The notes beneath the pieces are model-generated. The model searched no databases. It was not told where the DNA came from and saw only the letters and a program-made list of their open reading frames with translations. This document shows positions 20,798-31,040 of a stretch of 64,000 nt of DNA, piece by piece. The translations under genes were made by a program, and so were the position numbers. The stretch is taken from the NCBI GenBank assembly GCA_946623875.1, contig CAMORO010000002.1, forward strand, positions 1-64,000, in the 5' to 3' direction. Within the stretch, counting starts at the first letter, position 1. The number at the start of each line of letters is the position of its first letter. The stretch is from an uncultured Lachnospiraceae bacterium (GTDB lineage Bacteria; Bacillota; Clostridia; Lachnospirales; Lachnospiraceae).

Positions 20798-23449
20798 ATG
20801 GCTGAACTGTCACCAATGATGCAGAAATACCTTGAGACAAAGGAAGAGTATAAGGATTGTATCCTCTTTTACCGTCTGGGTGATTTCTACGAAATGTTCT
20901 TCGATGATGCAATAACGGCATCAAGGGAACTGGAACTTACATTAACAGGAAAACAGTGTGGACTGGATGAAAGGGCTCCGATGTGCGGAGTTCCTTTTCA
21001 TGCTGTGGAAGGTTATCTTAACAGGCTGATATCAAAGGGCTATAAGGTGGCCATATGCGAGCAGGTGGAGGATCCAAAGCTCGCAAAAGGACTTGTGAAA
21101 CGGGAAGTCACAAGGATAGTTACTCCGGGAACCAATCTCGACATGCATTCCCTTGAGGAAACAAAGAATAACTATCTAATGTGCATTACGTATATTGCGG
21201 ACAGATTCGGAATCGCGGTATGTGATGTGACAACCGGTGAATTCCTGGCAACGGAAATTGACAGCAGCCGCAGGCTTTGTGATGAAATATACAAGTATTC
21301 ACCTGCCGAGATCATATGCAACGATCCTTTTTTCGTGTCCGGAGTGGACATTGATGAGCTTAAATACAGGCTGTCGGTTGCCATTTACCCGGTTGAAGCA
21401 TGGTATTTTGATGAGGAACTGTGTGAACGAAGTATAAAGGAACATTTCGGTGTTAACAATGTAAGCTGCTTTAATCTGGAACAGCGTGACTGTGCGCTGA
21501 TAAGCTCCGGCGCGCTCCTTCAGTATCTTCATGAAACACAGAAGAATTCACTGGCGCAGATCCGTACCATAAAAACCTACGATGTTTCATGGTATATGGT
21601 GCTTGACTCTGCCACAAGGAGAAACCTTGAACTGACCGAAACTATAAGGGACAAGCAAAAAAGAGGTTCTCTGCTGGGGATCCTGGACAGGACCAAAACG
21701 GCAATGGGCGGCAGGGCTTTAAGATCGATGATAGAGAGACCCCTCATTGACAAAAAGGCTATAAACGACCGTCTTGATGCGGTAAGTGAGCTTCTTGGCA
21801 ATGCCATAACAAGAGAAGAAATACGTGAGTATCTGAATCCGGTATATGATCTGGAACGTCTGATGAGCCGCGTGGTATATAAGTCCGCAAATCCAAGAGA
21901 TCTTATTGCACTTGGGTCTTCTCTTGAAATGCTGAAGCCGATAAAGCAGCAACTGGCTGATTTCAAGTCGGATGTTCTCAGGAAGATGTATGAGGATCTT
22001 GATACTCTTGATGATCTGCATGAACTGATCCGTGCTTCAATATCCGATGAACCTCCGATCCAGATAAAAGAAGGCGGGATCATACGGGAAGGATACAATG
22101 AGACCGTTGATTCATTAAGAAATGCGAAACGTGAAGGAAAGAGCTGGCTTGCGGATCTTGAGGCCAGGGACAGGGAACGGACCGGGATCAAGAATCTCAA
22201 AATAAAATATAACCGGGTTTTCGGCTACTATTTTGAAGTGACCAACTCCTTTAAGGAGCTGGTTCCGGATGATTATATAAGAAAACAGACTCTGACCAAT
22301 GCCGAGAGATATACAACGGATGAGTTAAAAGAACTGGAGGATACCATCCTTAATTCAGAGGAAAAGCTTTTTTCTCTTGAGTATGATCTGTTCTGTGAGA
22401 TCAGGGATACGCTGTCTGAGAATATTGAAAGGATACAACAGAGTGCCGGTGTGATAGCCGGCCTTGATGCACTTGCTTCCTTTGCATATGTTGCAGAGAA
22501 AAACCAGTACTGCAGGCCGACCATAAATGAAAAGGGTAACATTGATATAGAAAAGGGCCGTCATCCGGTTGTTGAGAAGATGTTGAGTTCGGATATGTTT
22601 ATAACAAATGATACTCATCTTGACAATAAGGATAATCGTATCTCAATAATAACAGGTCCGAACATGGCGGGGAAATCCACCTACATGAGACAGACAGCGC
22701 TGATAGTACTTATGGCGCAGATCGGTTCTTTTGTGCCAGCTTCCAAAGCGAATATCGGAATAGTGGACAGGATATTCACGCGAGTCGGGGCTTCTGACGA
22801 TCTTGCAAGCGGACAGAGTACATTTATGGTTGAAATGGCAGAGGTCGCAAATATTCTAAGAAATGCAACCCAGAACAGTCTTCTTATACTTGATGAGATA
22901 GGACGCGGTACCTCAACCTTTGACGGACTGTCAATTGCATGGGCGGTTGTGGAATATATATCAAATCCCAAACTCCTCGGCTCCAAGACACTGTTTGCCA
23001 CACACTATCATGAACTTACCGAGCTTGAAGGCAAGCTTAATTCCGTCAATAATTACTGTATCGCCGTAAAGGAGCAGGGTGACAATATAGTGTTCCTAAG
23101 AAAGATTGTCAAAGGCGGTGCGGATAAGAGTTACGGAATACAGGTTGCCAAGCTTGCCGGAGTGCCCGATGCCGTGATCGAGCGTGCCAAGGAAATAGTT
23201 GATGAGCTTTCAGACAATGATATTGCCATAAATGTACGCAGCATAGCGGATAAGAAGGACAGCAGAAAGAGAAATGTAAAGAGGCTTGATGAGGTCGATC
23301 TTAATCAGATGTCGCTGTTTGATACGGTAAGCGATGATGATGTCATAAATGAGATCAAGGAACTTGATATTAATAATCTGACTCCCATGGAAGCATTGAA
23401 CACTCTTAGCAAGCTGCAAAACAAGCTTGTAAACCGGTGGACATATTAA
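20798..23449 (+). CDS. mutS: DNA mismatch repair protein MutS
   Basis: GDFYEMFFDDA; ITGPNMAGKSTYMRQ; LDEIGRGTSTFDGLSIAWAVVEY; FATHYHELTELE. Confidence 0.98.
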   Translation: MAELSPMMQKYLETKEEYKDCILFYRLGDFYEMFFDDAITASRELELTLTGKQCGLDERAPMCGVPFHAVEGYLNRLISKGYKVAICEQVEDPKLAKGLVKREVTRIVTPGTNLDMHSLEETKNNYLMCITYIADRFGIAVCDVTTGEFLATEIDSSRRLCDEIYKYSPAEIICNDPFFVSGVDIDELKYRLSVAIYPVEAWYFDEELCERSIKEHFGVNNVSCFNLEQRDCALISSGALLQYLHETQKNSLAQIRTIKTYDVSWYMVLDSATRRNLELTETIRDKQKRGSLLGILDRTKTAMGGRALRSMIERPLIDKKAINDRLDAVSELLGNAITREEIREYLNPVYDLERLMSRVVYKSANPRDLIALGSSLEMLKPIKQQLADFKSDVLRKMYEDLDTLDDLHELIRASISDEPPIQIKEGGIIREGYNETVDSLRNAKREGKSWLADLEARDRERTGIKNLKIKYNRVFGYYFEVTNSFKELVPDDYIRKQTLTNAERYTTDELKELEDTILNSEEKLFSLEYDLFCEIRDTLSENIERIQQSAGVIAGLDALASFAYVAEKNQYCRPTINEKGNIDIEKGRHPVVEKMLSSDMFITNDTHLDNKDNRISIITGPNMAGKSTYMRQTALIVLMAQIGSFVPASKANIGIVDRIFTRVGASDDLASGQSTFMVEMAEVANILRNATQNSLLILDEIGRGTSTFDGLSIAWAVVEYISNPKLLGSKTLFATHYHELTELEGKLNSVNNYCIAVKEQGDNIVFLRKIVKGGADKSYGIQVAKLAGVPDAVIERAKEIVDELSDNDIAINVRSIADKKDSRKRNVKRLDEVDLNQMSLFDTVSDDDVINEIKELDINNLTPMEALNTLSKLQNKLVNRWTY

Positions 23450-23499
23450 GGGAGCGGCAGCAGTCTGATTAAAACCCGAAGCATTTATAAGGATTGATC

Positions 23500-25554
23500 A
23501 TGGAAAGAAACATACTTGTTCTTGATAAAAATACTATAGACAAGATCGCTGCCGGTGAGGTTGTCGAACGTCCGGTGTCAGTCGTAAAGGAACTGGTCGA
23601 GAATTCGATAGATTCGAATGCCAAAGCGATCACCGTAGAGATAAAGGATGGCGGAACATCCTTTATACGTGTTACGGACAACGGCTGCGGAATAAAAAAA
23701 AGCGAGGTTAAAACAGCTTTTCTAAGACACGCCACAAGCAAGATACGGACTGTTGAAGACCTTATAAATGTCGGAAGTCTCGGCTTCAGAGGTGAGGCTC
23801 TGTCAAGCATTGCGGCAGTATCGAAGGTTGAACTGCTTACAAAAACAGAGGACGAATTCACTGGGACCAGATACTGTATAGAAGGTTCGCGGGAAATGAG
23901 TTTTGATGATGTCGGCGTACCCGAGGGAACTACATTTATCGTAAGAGCCTTATTTTATAATACACCGGCCAGAAGGAAATTCCTAAAGACGCCTCAGACA
24001 GAGGGAAGTTACGTATCGGATTATATGGAAAAGGTTATGCTGTCCCATCCGGGAATAGCGTTTAAGCTCATAATCAACGGCAATACAAGGCTTCAGAGCT
24101 CCGGAAACGGTGAAATACCTGATATAATCTACGGGCTGTACGGCCGTGATATGGTAAACGGTCTGTTGCCGATCGATATCACGGACGGAGATATCACGAT
24201 AAGAGGATATGTATGTAAGCCGGAGTTATCAAGAGGTAACAGGAGCTTTGAGGTATACTACGTAAACAATCGTTATATTCAGAGTACCGTGATAAGACGC
24301 GCATTGGATGAAGCATATAAGCCATATCTGATGCTTCATAAATATCCGGTTGTTTTTCTTTATATCGATATTTCACCTGAACTTATTGATGTAAATGTTC
24401 ATCCGGCCAAAAAAGAGATACGTTTTCTTGAAGGTGCTCAGCTATACGATCTTCTTGTTAACGGCATACAGGATGTGCTTTCACACAAAGAACTTATCCC
24501 CGATATGCATGAGGAGAAAGAAAGAAATAAGGAAAAGGATAACATAGCACCCGAAAGGACAAGACCGGAGCCTTTCGAGACACAGAGTATATTCGGTTTT
24601 GACGCACGCGGAAATGATACAGAAAGCAGCGGTCGCAGGGATGATGATACCGGGAACAGCGGAAATGTAAAGAGCGGTACTGCCGGTTATATTGATGCGG
24701 GAAGTACACCCGACTATGTAAAAGAAGAAGGCATCTACAGATCGAAACATACCGGGGAATACAGGACCGTGCCGGCATATATGGATATTACGGCTATCAA
24801 TGTTTCGGATGATACAGATACAAATGTATCAGTTAATGCGAATACTTACGATGATGAAAAAGAAAACGGATCGAATAACAGTGAAGAAGATGAGAAGGAC
24901 AGACATATTCCCGGTGGAAATGAATATGAACAACTGTCAATGTTTGAGCATGGATTCCTGAGTGAAGAAGGAATACGGAAACACAGGATCATAGGTCAAC
25001 TGTTTGAAACCTACTGGCTTGTTGAAATGGACAATAAACTGTACATAATCGATCAGCATGCGGCACATGAAAAGATTAAATACGAACGTCTTATCAGGCA
25101 GTTTGCAGAAGGTGAAGTGCACTCGCAAATGTTGAATCCTCCGATCATCGTCACATTGAGCATGCGCGAGGAGGCCGTACTGTGTAAGTACTCGGACAAT
25201 TTCAGGAAGGTCGGTTTCGAGATAGAACAATTCGGCGGTAATGAATATTCCATCCGTGAGATACCAACCGAACTTTTCGGTCTGAGAGCAGATGAATACT
25301 TCCATGATCTTATGGATGAGCTTATGAATGACAAACAGTCCGTAAACATAGATGCTATCGATCACAGGATAGCAACAATGGCATGTAAGAGCGCGGTCAA
25401 GGGCAACAACAGGATTTCATATGAGGAGGCTGCAGCTCTTATTGATGAATTACTGACTCTTGACAATCCGTTCAACTGCCCTCACGGAAGACCCACCATA
25501 ATATCTTTTACGAAGAATGAGGTGGAAAAGATGTTTAAACGTATCGTGACATAG
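23500..25554 (+). CDS. mutL: DNA mismatch repair protein MutL
   Basis: IAAGEVVERPVSVVKELVENSIDS; TDNGCGI; GFRGEALSSIAAVS; C-terminal QHAAHEKIKYERL. Start moved from TTG 23494 to ATG 23500. Confidence 0.97.
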   Translation: MERNILVLDKNTIDKIAAGEVVERPVSVVKELVENSIDSNAKAITVEIKDGGTSFIRVTDNGCGIKKSEVKTAFLRHATSKIRTVEDLINVGSLGFRGEALSSIAAVSKVELLTKTEDEFTGTRYCIEGSREMSFDDVGVPEGTTFIVRALFYNTPARRKFLKTPQTEGSYVSDYMEKVMLSHPGIAFKLIINGNTRLQSSGNGEIPDIIYGLYGRDMVNGLLPIDITDGDITIRGYVCKPELSRGNRSFEVYYVNNRYIQSTVIRRALDEAYKPYLMLHKYPVVFLYIDISPELIDVNVHPAKKEIRFLEGAQLYDLLVNGIQDVLSHKELIPDMHEEKERNKEKDNIAPERTRPEPFETQSIFGFDARGNDTESSGRRDDDTGNSGNVKSGTAGYIDAGSTPDYVKEEGIYRSKHTGEYRTVPAYMDITAINVSDDTDTNVSVNANTYDDEKENGSNNSEEDEKDRHIPGGNEYEQLSMFEHGFLSEEGIRKHRIIGQLFETYWLVEMDNKLYIIDQHAAHEKIKYERLIRQFAEGEVHSQMLNPPIIVTLSMREEAVLCKYSDNFRKVGFEIEQFGGNEYSIREIPTELFGLRADEYFHDLMDELMNDKQSVNIDAIDHRIATMACKSAVKGNNRISYEEAAALIDELLTLDNPFNCPHGRPTIISFTKNEVEKMFKRIVT

Positions 25555-25577
25555 TAGCGTAAATGGAGAGACTCTAC

Positions 25578-26516
25578 ATGGATAAAAGTCCCCTGATTAT
25601 ATTAACGGGTCCGACCGGTGCCGGTAAAACCGAATTGTCCATTGATCTTGCCAAAAGGCTTGACGGTGAAATAATATCCGCTGACAGCATGCAGGTTTAC
25701 AGGCATATGGATATCGGGACCGCCAAGATAACAAAAGAGATGATGCAGGGAGTTCCCCATCATCTGATAGATGTACTTGAGCCTACGGAAGACTACAATG
25801 TTTCAAGGTTCAAGGATGAGGCCTCAAAGGTCATACAGGACATCCTGTCTCGTGGCAGGATACCCATAATAGTGGGCGGCACGGGCTTCTATATACAGGC
25901 ACTTCTTTATGATATTGATTTTTCGGATAATGCTCAGACTCCGTACAGAGAAGAACTGTTCCGTCTGGCAAAAGAGAAAGGGAACGGATATCTGTATGAT
26001 AAGTTGCAAAAGTGTGATCCCGGGGCGGCAGGATATATACATGCCAATGACATAAAAAGGGTTACAAGGGCTCTTGAATTCTTTCATGAAACAGGAAAGA
26101 GGATTTCCGAACATAACGAAACGGAAAGAAGACGGGAATCACCGTATGATTTCAGATATTTTGTTCTGAACCTGCCGCGTGAGCTTCTGTATGAGCGTAT
26201 CAACAGACGTGTTGACGATATGATCAGGGCTGGCCTTGTAAATGAAGTAAAGCACCTTCTTGAACTCGGATGCAACAATTCAATGGTATCAATGCAGGGA
26301 CTCGGATATAAAGAGATAATAGATTATCTTGAAGGTAATATAACCCTTGAAACCGCGACAGATACAATAAAACGGGACACAAGGCATTTCGCCAAGAGAC
26401 AGCTTACATGGTTCAGGCGTGAGCGTGATGTCATCATGATAAACAAGAACGAGTTTGATTATGATGATGAGAAGATAATTGAGTTCATCATGGATCATTT
26501 GGAGAATTCATCATGA
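25578..26516 (+). CDS. miaA: tRNA dimethylallyltransferase
   Basis: LIILTGPTGAGKTELSIDLAKRLDGEIISADSMQVYRHMDIGTAK; VPHHLIDVLEP; TWFRRERDV. ATG 25563 is an alternative start. Confidence 0.97.
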   Translation: MDKSPLIILTGPTGAGKTELSIDLAKRLDGEIISADSMQVYRHMDIGTAKITKEMMQGVPHHLIDVLEPTEDYNVSRFKDEASKVIQDILSRGRIPIIVGGTGFYIQALLYDIDFSDNAQTPYREELFRLAKEKGNGYLYDKLQKCDPGAAGYIHANDIKRVTRALEFFHETGKRISEHNETERRRESPYDFRYFVLNLPRELLYERINRRVDDMIRAGLVNEVKHLLELGCNNSMVSMQGLGYKEIIDYLEGNITLETATDTIKRDTRHFAKRQLTWFRRERDVIMINKNEFDYDDEKIIEFIMDHLENSS

Positions 26517-27826
26517 GAGGTAAGGATTTGGAGATAAAAGAATTATACAGACAGTTGGATATAGATGATGATGTATATGAGTATTCATGTGCCAAACTGG
26601 CCGGTTTAAAGGATAGATTTGAAAGGATAGACGAAACTGCCGAATTCAATCAGCTCAAGGTACTTGACGCATTAAGAGAGTGCCGGGTTAGTGAGGCATG
26701 TTTCTCAATGTCCACGGGATACGGATACAATGATATCGGAAGAGATACTCTTGAAAGGGTATATGCACAAATATTTAAAACGGAGGATGCTCTGGTGCGT
26801 CCGCAGATCACCTGTGGGACACATGCCCTGAACGTGGCTCTGTCCTCCAACCTTCGTCCGGGAGATGAACTGCTTTCGCCGGTAGGAAAGCCCTATGATA
26901 CACTCGAGGAGGTCATAGGTATAAGACCCTCCTGCGGCTCGCTTAAGGAATACGGAGTAAGCTACAGACAGGTGGATCTTAAAGAGGACGGCAGCTTTGA
27001 TTACGATGGAATAAGGAATGCGATAAATGAACGCACCAGAATGGTTACGATCCAGCGTTCCAAAGGATATCAGACAAGACCTACGCTTTCAGTCGGGAAC
27101 ATAAGTGAACTCATATCCTTTATCAAAGGAATAAAGAAGGATGTCATATGCATGGTCGATAACTGCTACGGTGAATTCGTGGAAAGGATCGAGCCCTCAC
27201 AGGCAGGTGCCGATATGATAGTAGGCTCTCTTATAAAGAACCCGGGAGGCGGTCTTGCGCCGGTGGGCGGATATATAGCCGGTACTAAGAAGTGCATTGA
27301 GAACGCCGCATACAGGCTGACATCTCCGGGTCTTGGCAAAGAGGTGGGAGCATCATTAAACGTTATCCAGAGCTTCTATCAGGGATTGTTTCTTGCCCCG
27401 ACTGTGGTAAGCTCGGCGGTTAAGGGAGCCATCTTTGCAGCAAACATGCTCAAAGGGCTCGGATTTACTGTGTATCCCGAACCGGAAACCGTAAGACATG
27501 ATATAATCCAGGCGGTTACCCTTGGAAGCGCAGAGAGAGTCATTTCATTCTGCAAGGGCATCCAGGCAGCCGCACCGGTTGACAGCTTTGTCACCCCGGA
27601 ACCATGGGCGATGCCCGGATATGATTCGGATGTGATAATGGCTGCAGGAGCGTTTGTTTCGGGATCGTCTATCGAACTGAGCGCTGACGGACCGATAAAA
27701 GAGCCGTATAATGTATATTTTCAGGGCGGACTGACTTTCCCTCATGTCAAATACGGTATAATGCGTGCCGTTCAGCAGCTTAAAAACGACGGACTTGTTA
27801 AGCCTTATGCATTCAATATATCTTGA
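26513..27826 (+). CDS. Aluminium-resistance / methionine gamma-lyase family PLP protein (YnbB-like)
   Basis: STGYGYNDIGRDTLERVYAQIFKTEDALVRPQITCGTHAL; SLIKNPGGGLAPVGGYIAG; adjacent to miaA. Confidence 0.88.
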   Translation: MRGKDLEIKELYRQLDIDDDVYEYSCAKLAGLKDRFERIDETAEFNQLKVLDALRECRVSEACFSMSTGYGYNDIGRDTLERVYAQIFKTEDALVRPQITCGTHALNVALSSNLRPGDELLSPVGKPYDTLEEVIGIRPSCGSLKEYGVSYRQVDLKEDGSFDYDGIRNAINERTRMVTIQRSKGYQTRPTLSVGNISELISFIKGIKKDVICMVDNCYGEFVERIEPSQAGADMIVGSLIKNPGGGLAPVGGYIAGTKKCIENAAYRLTSPGLGKEVGASLNVIQSFYQGLFLAPTVVSSAVKGAIFAANMLKGLGFTVYPEPETVRHDIIQAVTLGSAERVISFCKGIQAAAPVDSFVTPEPWAMPGYDSDVIMAAGAFVSGSSIELSADGPIKEPYNVYFQGGLTFPHVKYGIMRAVQQLKNDGLVKPYAFNIS

Positions 27827-27850
27827 CATTTCAGTACATAAGTTTAAAAT
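27823..27850 (+). promoter_or_regulatory. Putative promoter for radC
   Basis: TTGACA (27823-27828), 16 nt, TAAAAT (27845-27850); the -35 overlaps the upstream stop codon. Confidence 0.55.
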
Positions 27851-27908
27851 ATAAATATTCGGTTGATCAGGACCCGGTCGGTCTTATATTCCCTGTAAAA
27901 GGGGACTG

Positions 27909-28607
27909 ATGGATACAAAACATTTAACACTTAAGGAAATGCCCGCGGATGACCGTCCGTATGAGCGTTTCATGAAATACGGAGCGGGAGCCCTGTCGGA
28001 TTCCGAACTTCTTGCGATCATTGTAAAGACAGGATGCAAAGGCAGGACAGGTATTGATGTGGCAAGAGAACTTTTGACATGTGCTGACGGATCATCTTCT
28101 CTGTTGAATCTTTTCAGGCTGAGCATACAGGATATGAAGGTGATTGACGGCGTGGGTGAAGTGAAGGCGATAACACTGAAATGTGTTGCGGAGATTGCCC
28201 GAAGGCTTTCCAAAGCACAATACAGTGAACGTGTTAAGCTTCATGATCCGGCAACGGTTGCGGCCATGTACATGGAAACGATGCGTCATCTTGAATATGA
28301 ACAGGTAAGGATCGTTTATTCTGATGGGGCACTGCGTTTTATATGTGATGAGGTCATTTCAAGCGGAACGGTCAATAAAGCCCTTTTTTCGGTAAGGGAT
28401 ATATTTATAAAGGCACTTGAACATAAGGCAGTCGGCCTTATCATGCTTCACAATCATCCGAGCGGTGATCCGACACCGAGCGATGAGGATATCAGTATCA
28501 CACGCAGGCTTTCAAGTGCAGGCAGTTTGATGGATATAGGATTAATCGATCATATTATTATCGGGGACGGACGTTTTATAAGCCTGTCGGAGCAGGGGAT
28601 AATTTAG
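27909..28607 (+). CDS. radC: DNA repair protein RadC (JAB domain)
   Basis: DRPYERFMKYGAGALSDSELLAIIVKTGCKG; LHNHPSGDPTPSDED; DHIIIGDGRFISLSEQG. Confidence 0.96.
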   Translation: MDTKHLTLKEMPADDRPYERFMKYGAGALSDSELLAIIVKTGCKGRTGIDVARELLTCADGSSSLLNLFRLSIQDMKVIDGVGEVKAITLKCVAEIARRLSKAQYSERVKLHDPATVAAMYMETMRHLEYEQVRIVYSDGALRFICDEVISSGTVNKALFSVRDIFIKALEHKAVGLIMLHNHPSGDPTPSDEDISITRRLSSAGSLMDIGLIDHIIIGDGRFISLSEQGII

Positions 28608-28628
28608 TCCGCGATCAGGAGGTTGGAT

Positions 28629-29648
28629 TTGTCGATAAGCGCATTTGGCATAGATCTTGGTACTTACAACATAAAGATTTACAACGGTTTCAATGAAACC
28701 ATCACATCACAGAAGAATATCATTGCGATCCAGAAGATCATGAACAAGAAGAATCTGTTCGCATACGGAGACCATGCATTTGAGATGTATGAGAAGGCTC
28801 CGCAGAATATAACTGTTTCTTTTCCGGTTATAAACGGTGTGATCGCAGACATTAACCATATGCAGATCCTTTTGCGCAATTTCATTAATGATGCGATGAA
28901 CAACAATATCAGAAGCGCCGATTACTACATTTCCGTTCCGACGGACATAACCGGTGTGGAAAAAAGAGCCTTCTATGACCTTGTAAAGGAATCAAACGTT
29001 AAGGCGCGGAATATTTACATTGTCGAGAAAGCTATAGCGGACGGTGTCGGACTGGATGTGGATGTTGTTAACTCACAGGGAATACTTGTCGTTAATATAG
29101 GCTACGAAACCACTGAAATATCCATACTTTCGATGGGCGGAATAGTGCTTAGCAGGCTTATTAAAGTAGGCGGAAAAAAGTTTGATGAAAGCATAAGAAA
29201 TATCATACGTAAGGAATACAATCTGCTTGTCGGGATCAAGACGGCGGAAAAGGTTAAGATCGCTCTCCCAAAGCTTGAGGAGAATAAGGAGGATGCCATT
29301 GTATATGGCAGGGATATCGTAACGGGACTGCCCGTTGAAAGAAGTATTCCGGTCAATCTGATAGAGAAGGCTATGAGTGAGAACTTTGAGACGATAATCG
29401 ACAGTGTACGTGTTATTCTTGAACGTACGCCGCCCGAGCTCGGTGCCGATATTTACAGAAAGGGCATCTTTTTGACAGGCGGCTCGGCCGGTATCGGGGA
29501 TCTTCATGAGCTTATCGCAAAGAGTACGGGACTTAAGGTTAATTTTTCCGTAAACGGTGAGGAGAGCGTTGCATACGGTCTGTCACAGATAATCAAGACA
29601 GAGAGCCTCCGTTCTGTCGTAAGTACGATGCAGGATGTTGAGTATTGA
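28629..29648 (+). CDS. mreB: MreB-like actin-fold protein with divergent nucleotide-binding motifs
   Basis: FGIDLGTYNIKIYNG; VPTDITGVEKRAFYD; VNIGYETTEISILSMGGIVLS; RKEYNLLVGIKTAEKVKI; first gene of a mreBCD operon. TTG start after AGGAGG assumed. Confidence 0.85.
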   Translation: MSISAFGIDLGTYNIKIYNGFNETITSQKNIIAIQKIMNKKNLFAYGDHAFEMYEKAPQNITVSFPVINGVIADINHMQILLRNFINDAMNNNIRSADYYISVPTDITGVEKRAFYDLVKESNVKARNIYIVEKAIADGVGLDVDVVNSQGILVVNIGYETTEISILSMGGIVLSRLIKVGGKKFDESIRNIIRKEYNLLVGIKTAEKVKIALPKLEENKEDAIVYGRDIVTGLPVERSIPVNLIEKAMSENFETIIDSVRVILERTPPELGADIYRKGIFLTGGSAGIGDLHELIAKSTGLKVNFSVNGEESVAYGLSQIIKTESLRSVVSTMQDVEY

Positions 29649-29666
29649 ATTCGGTAAGAGGATATA

Positions 29667-30530
29667 ATGGCAAGAAAAGGATACGGAAGAAATAAGATTT
29701 CTATCCCTTCTAAATATATTTTTTTAATATTGTCAATTCTGTGTGTAAGCATGATGCTTATCTCCTTTACCACGGATTTCGTAACCGGGCCCGTTGAAAC
29801 GGTGGCCGGTTATATTATAGTACCTTTTCAAAAGGGGATTGCCACTGCAGGAGGATGGCTTACCGGCAGGTCAGAGAATATCCGAAAGATCAATGAACTA
29901 AATGAAGAAAACAGGAAATTAAAGGAAAAGGTCGATGAGCTCACCATACAGATAAACGACCTGACGAGGGATAAGTACGAGCTTGCCGAGCTTCGAAGTC
30001 TTTTTCTTCTTGATGAGCAGTATACCGATTATGATAAGATCGGAGCAAGGGTGATAGGGAAGGATACTGGTAACTGGTATTCCAATTTTGTTATTGACAA
30101 GGGCAGTAACGACGGCATTAAAACAGATATGAACGTAATGGCCGGTACCGGTCTTGTCGGGATAGTAACCAGGGTGGGACCCAACTGGGCTAATGTACGT
30201 TCCATTATAGACGATACGAGCAACCTGAGCGGGATGGTAATGTCTACATCCGATACACTGATCGTCAGCGGAGATCTGGAACTGATGGATGAAGGTTATA
30301 TACGTTTCTCACAGCTTATTGATGAAGAAGACAAGGTGATAAAGGGAGATCAGGTGGTCACCTCCTCGATCAGCAACAAATATCTTCCGGGTATATCGGT
30401 CGGTTATATTTCCGAAATAGAGACAGATGCAAACAATCTGACCAAATCAGGGTATATAACGCCGGTTGTGGACTTCAAGAAGCTTGGAACGGTTCTTGTC
30501 GTAACCGAACTTAAGGAGACGATGGATTAA
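29667..30530 (+). CDS. mreC: Rod shape-determining protein MreC
   Basis: Single N-terminal TM, coiled coil, VIGKDTGNWYSNFVIDKGSNDGIKTDMNVMAGTGLVGIV. Confidence 0.94.
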   Translation: MARKGYGRNKISIPSKYIFLILSILCVSMMLISFTTDFVTGPVETVAGYIIVPFQKGIATAGGWLTGRSENIRKINELNEENRKLKEKVDELTIQINDLTRDKYELAELRSLFLLDEQYTDYDKIGARVIGKDTGNWYSNFVIDKGSNDGIKTDMNVMAGTGLVGIVTRVGPNWANVRSIIDDTSNLSGMVMSTSDTLIVSGDLELMDEGYIRFSQLIDEEDKVIKGDQVVTSSISNKYLPGISVGYISEIETDANNLTKSGYITPVVDFKKLGTVLVVTELKETMD

Positions 30531-30531
30531 T

Positions 30532-31038
30532 ATGTTAAGAAGAATAGTGGTCTTTCTTATGATAATTACCGGATATCTTCTTCAATCCACTCTGTTCAGT
30601 GCATTTACGATAGCCGGTATAGTTCCCAATATACTTATGATAATAACTTCGGCCTTCGGACTAATGCGGGGAAAAAGAGAAGGGATGTTTGTCGGTTTTG
30701 TTGCCGGTCTGCTGGTAGATGTTTTTTTCATGAACATCCTTGGTTTTTTTGCTCTTGTTTATATGACAATAGGCTATCTTAACGGATTTTTCAGAAGTAT
30801 TTTTTATCCGGAGGACATTAAGCTGCCAATGATAATGATAGGAAGCAGCGAGCTTTTGTACTGTTTTATCTGCTACATCTTTCTTTATCTGTTAAGAGGC
30901 AGGATGCATCTTGGGTATTATTTTATACATATTATGATACCGGATATAGTATATACCGTATTGATAACATTTATACTTTATAAAGGTATACTGTTTATCA
31001 ACGAACGTCTTGAGGAATATGAAATCAGGAGAAGCTAG
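30532..31038 (+). CDS. mreD: Rod shape-determining protein MreD
   Basis: Hydrophobic 168 aa, GIVPNILMIITSAFGLMRGKREGMFVGFVAGLLVD; follows mreC. Confidence 0.92.
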   Translation: MLRRIVVFLMIITGYLLQSTLFSAFTIAGIVPNILMIITSAFGLMRGKREGMFVGFVAGLLVDVFFMNILGFFALVYMTIGYLNGFFRSIFYPEDIKLPMIMIGSSELLYCFICYIFLYLLRGRMHLGYYFIHIMIPDIVYTVLITFILYKGILFINERLEEYEIRRS

Positions 31039-31040
31039 GC

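Noticed and set aside
21577-22200. 207-aa minus-strand ORF antisense to mutS
   Set aside because: Ser/Arg-rich shadow of a strong MutS CDS.
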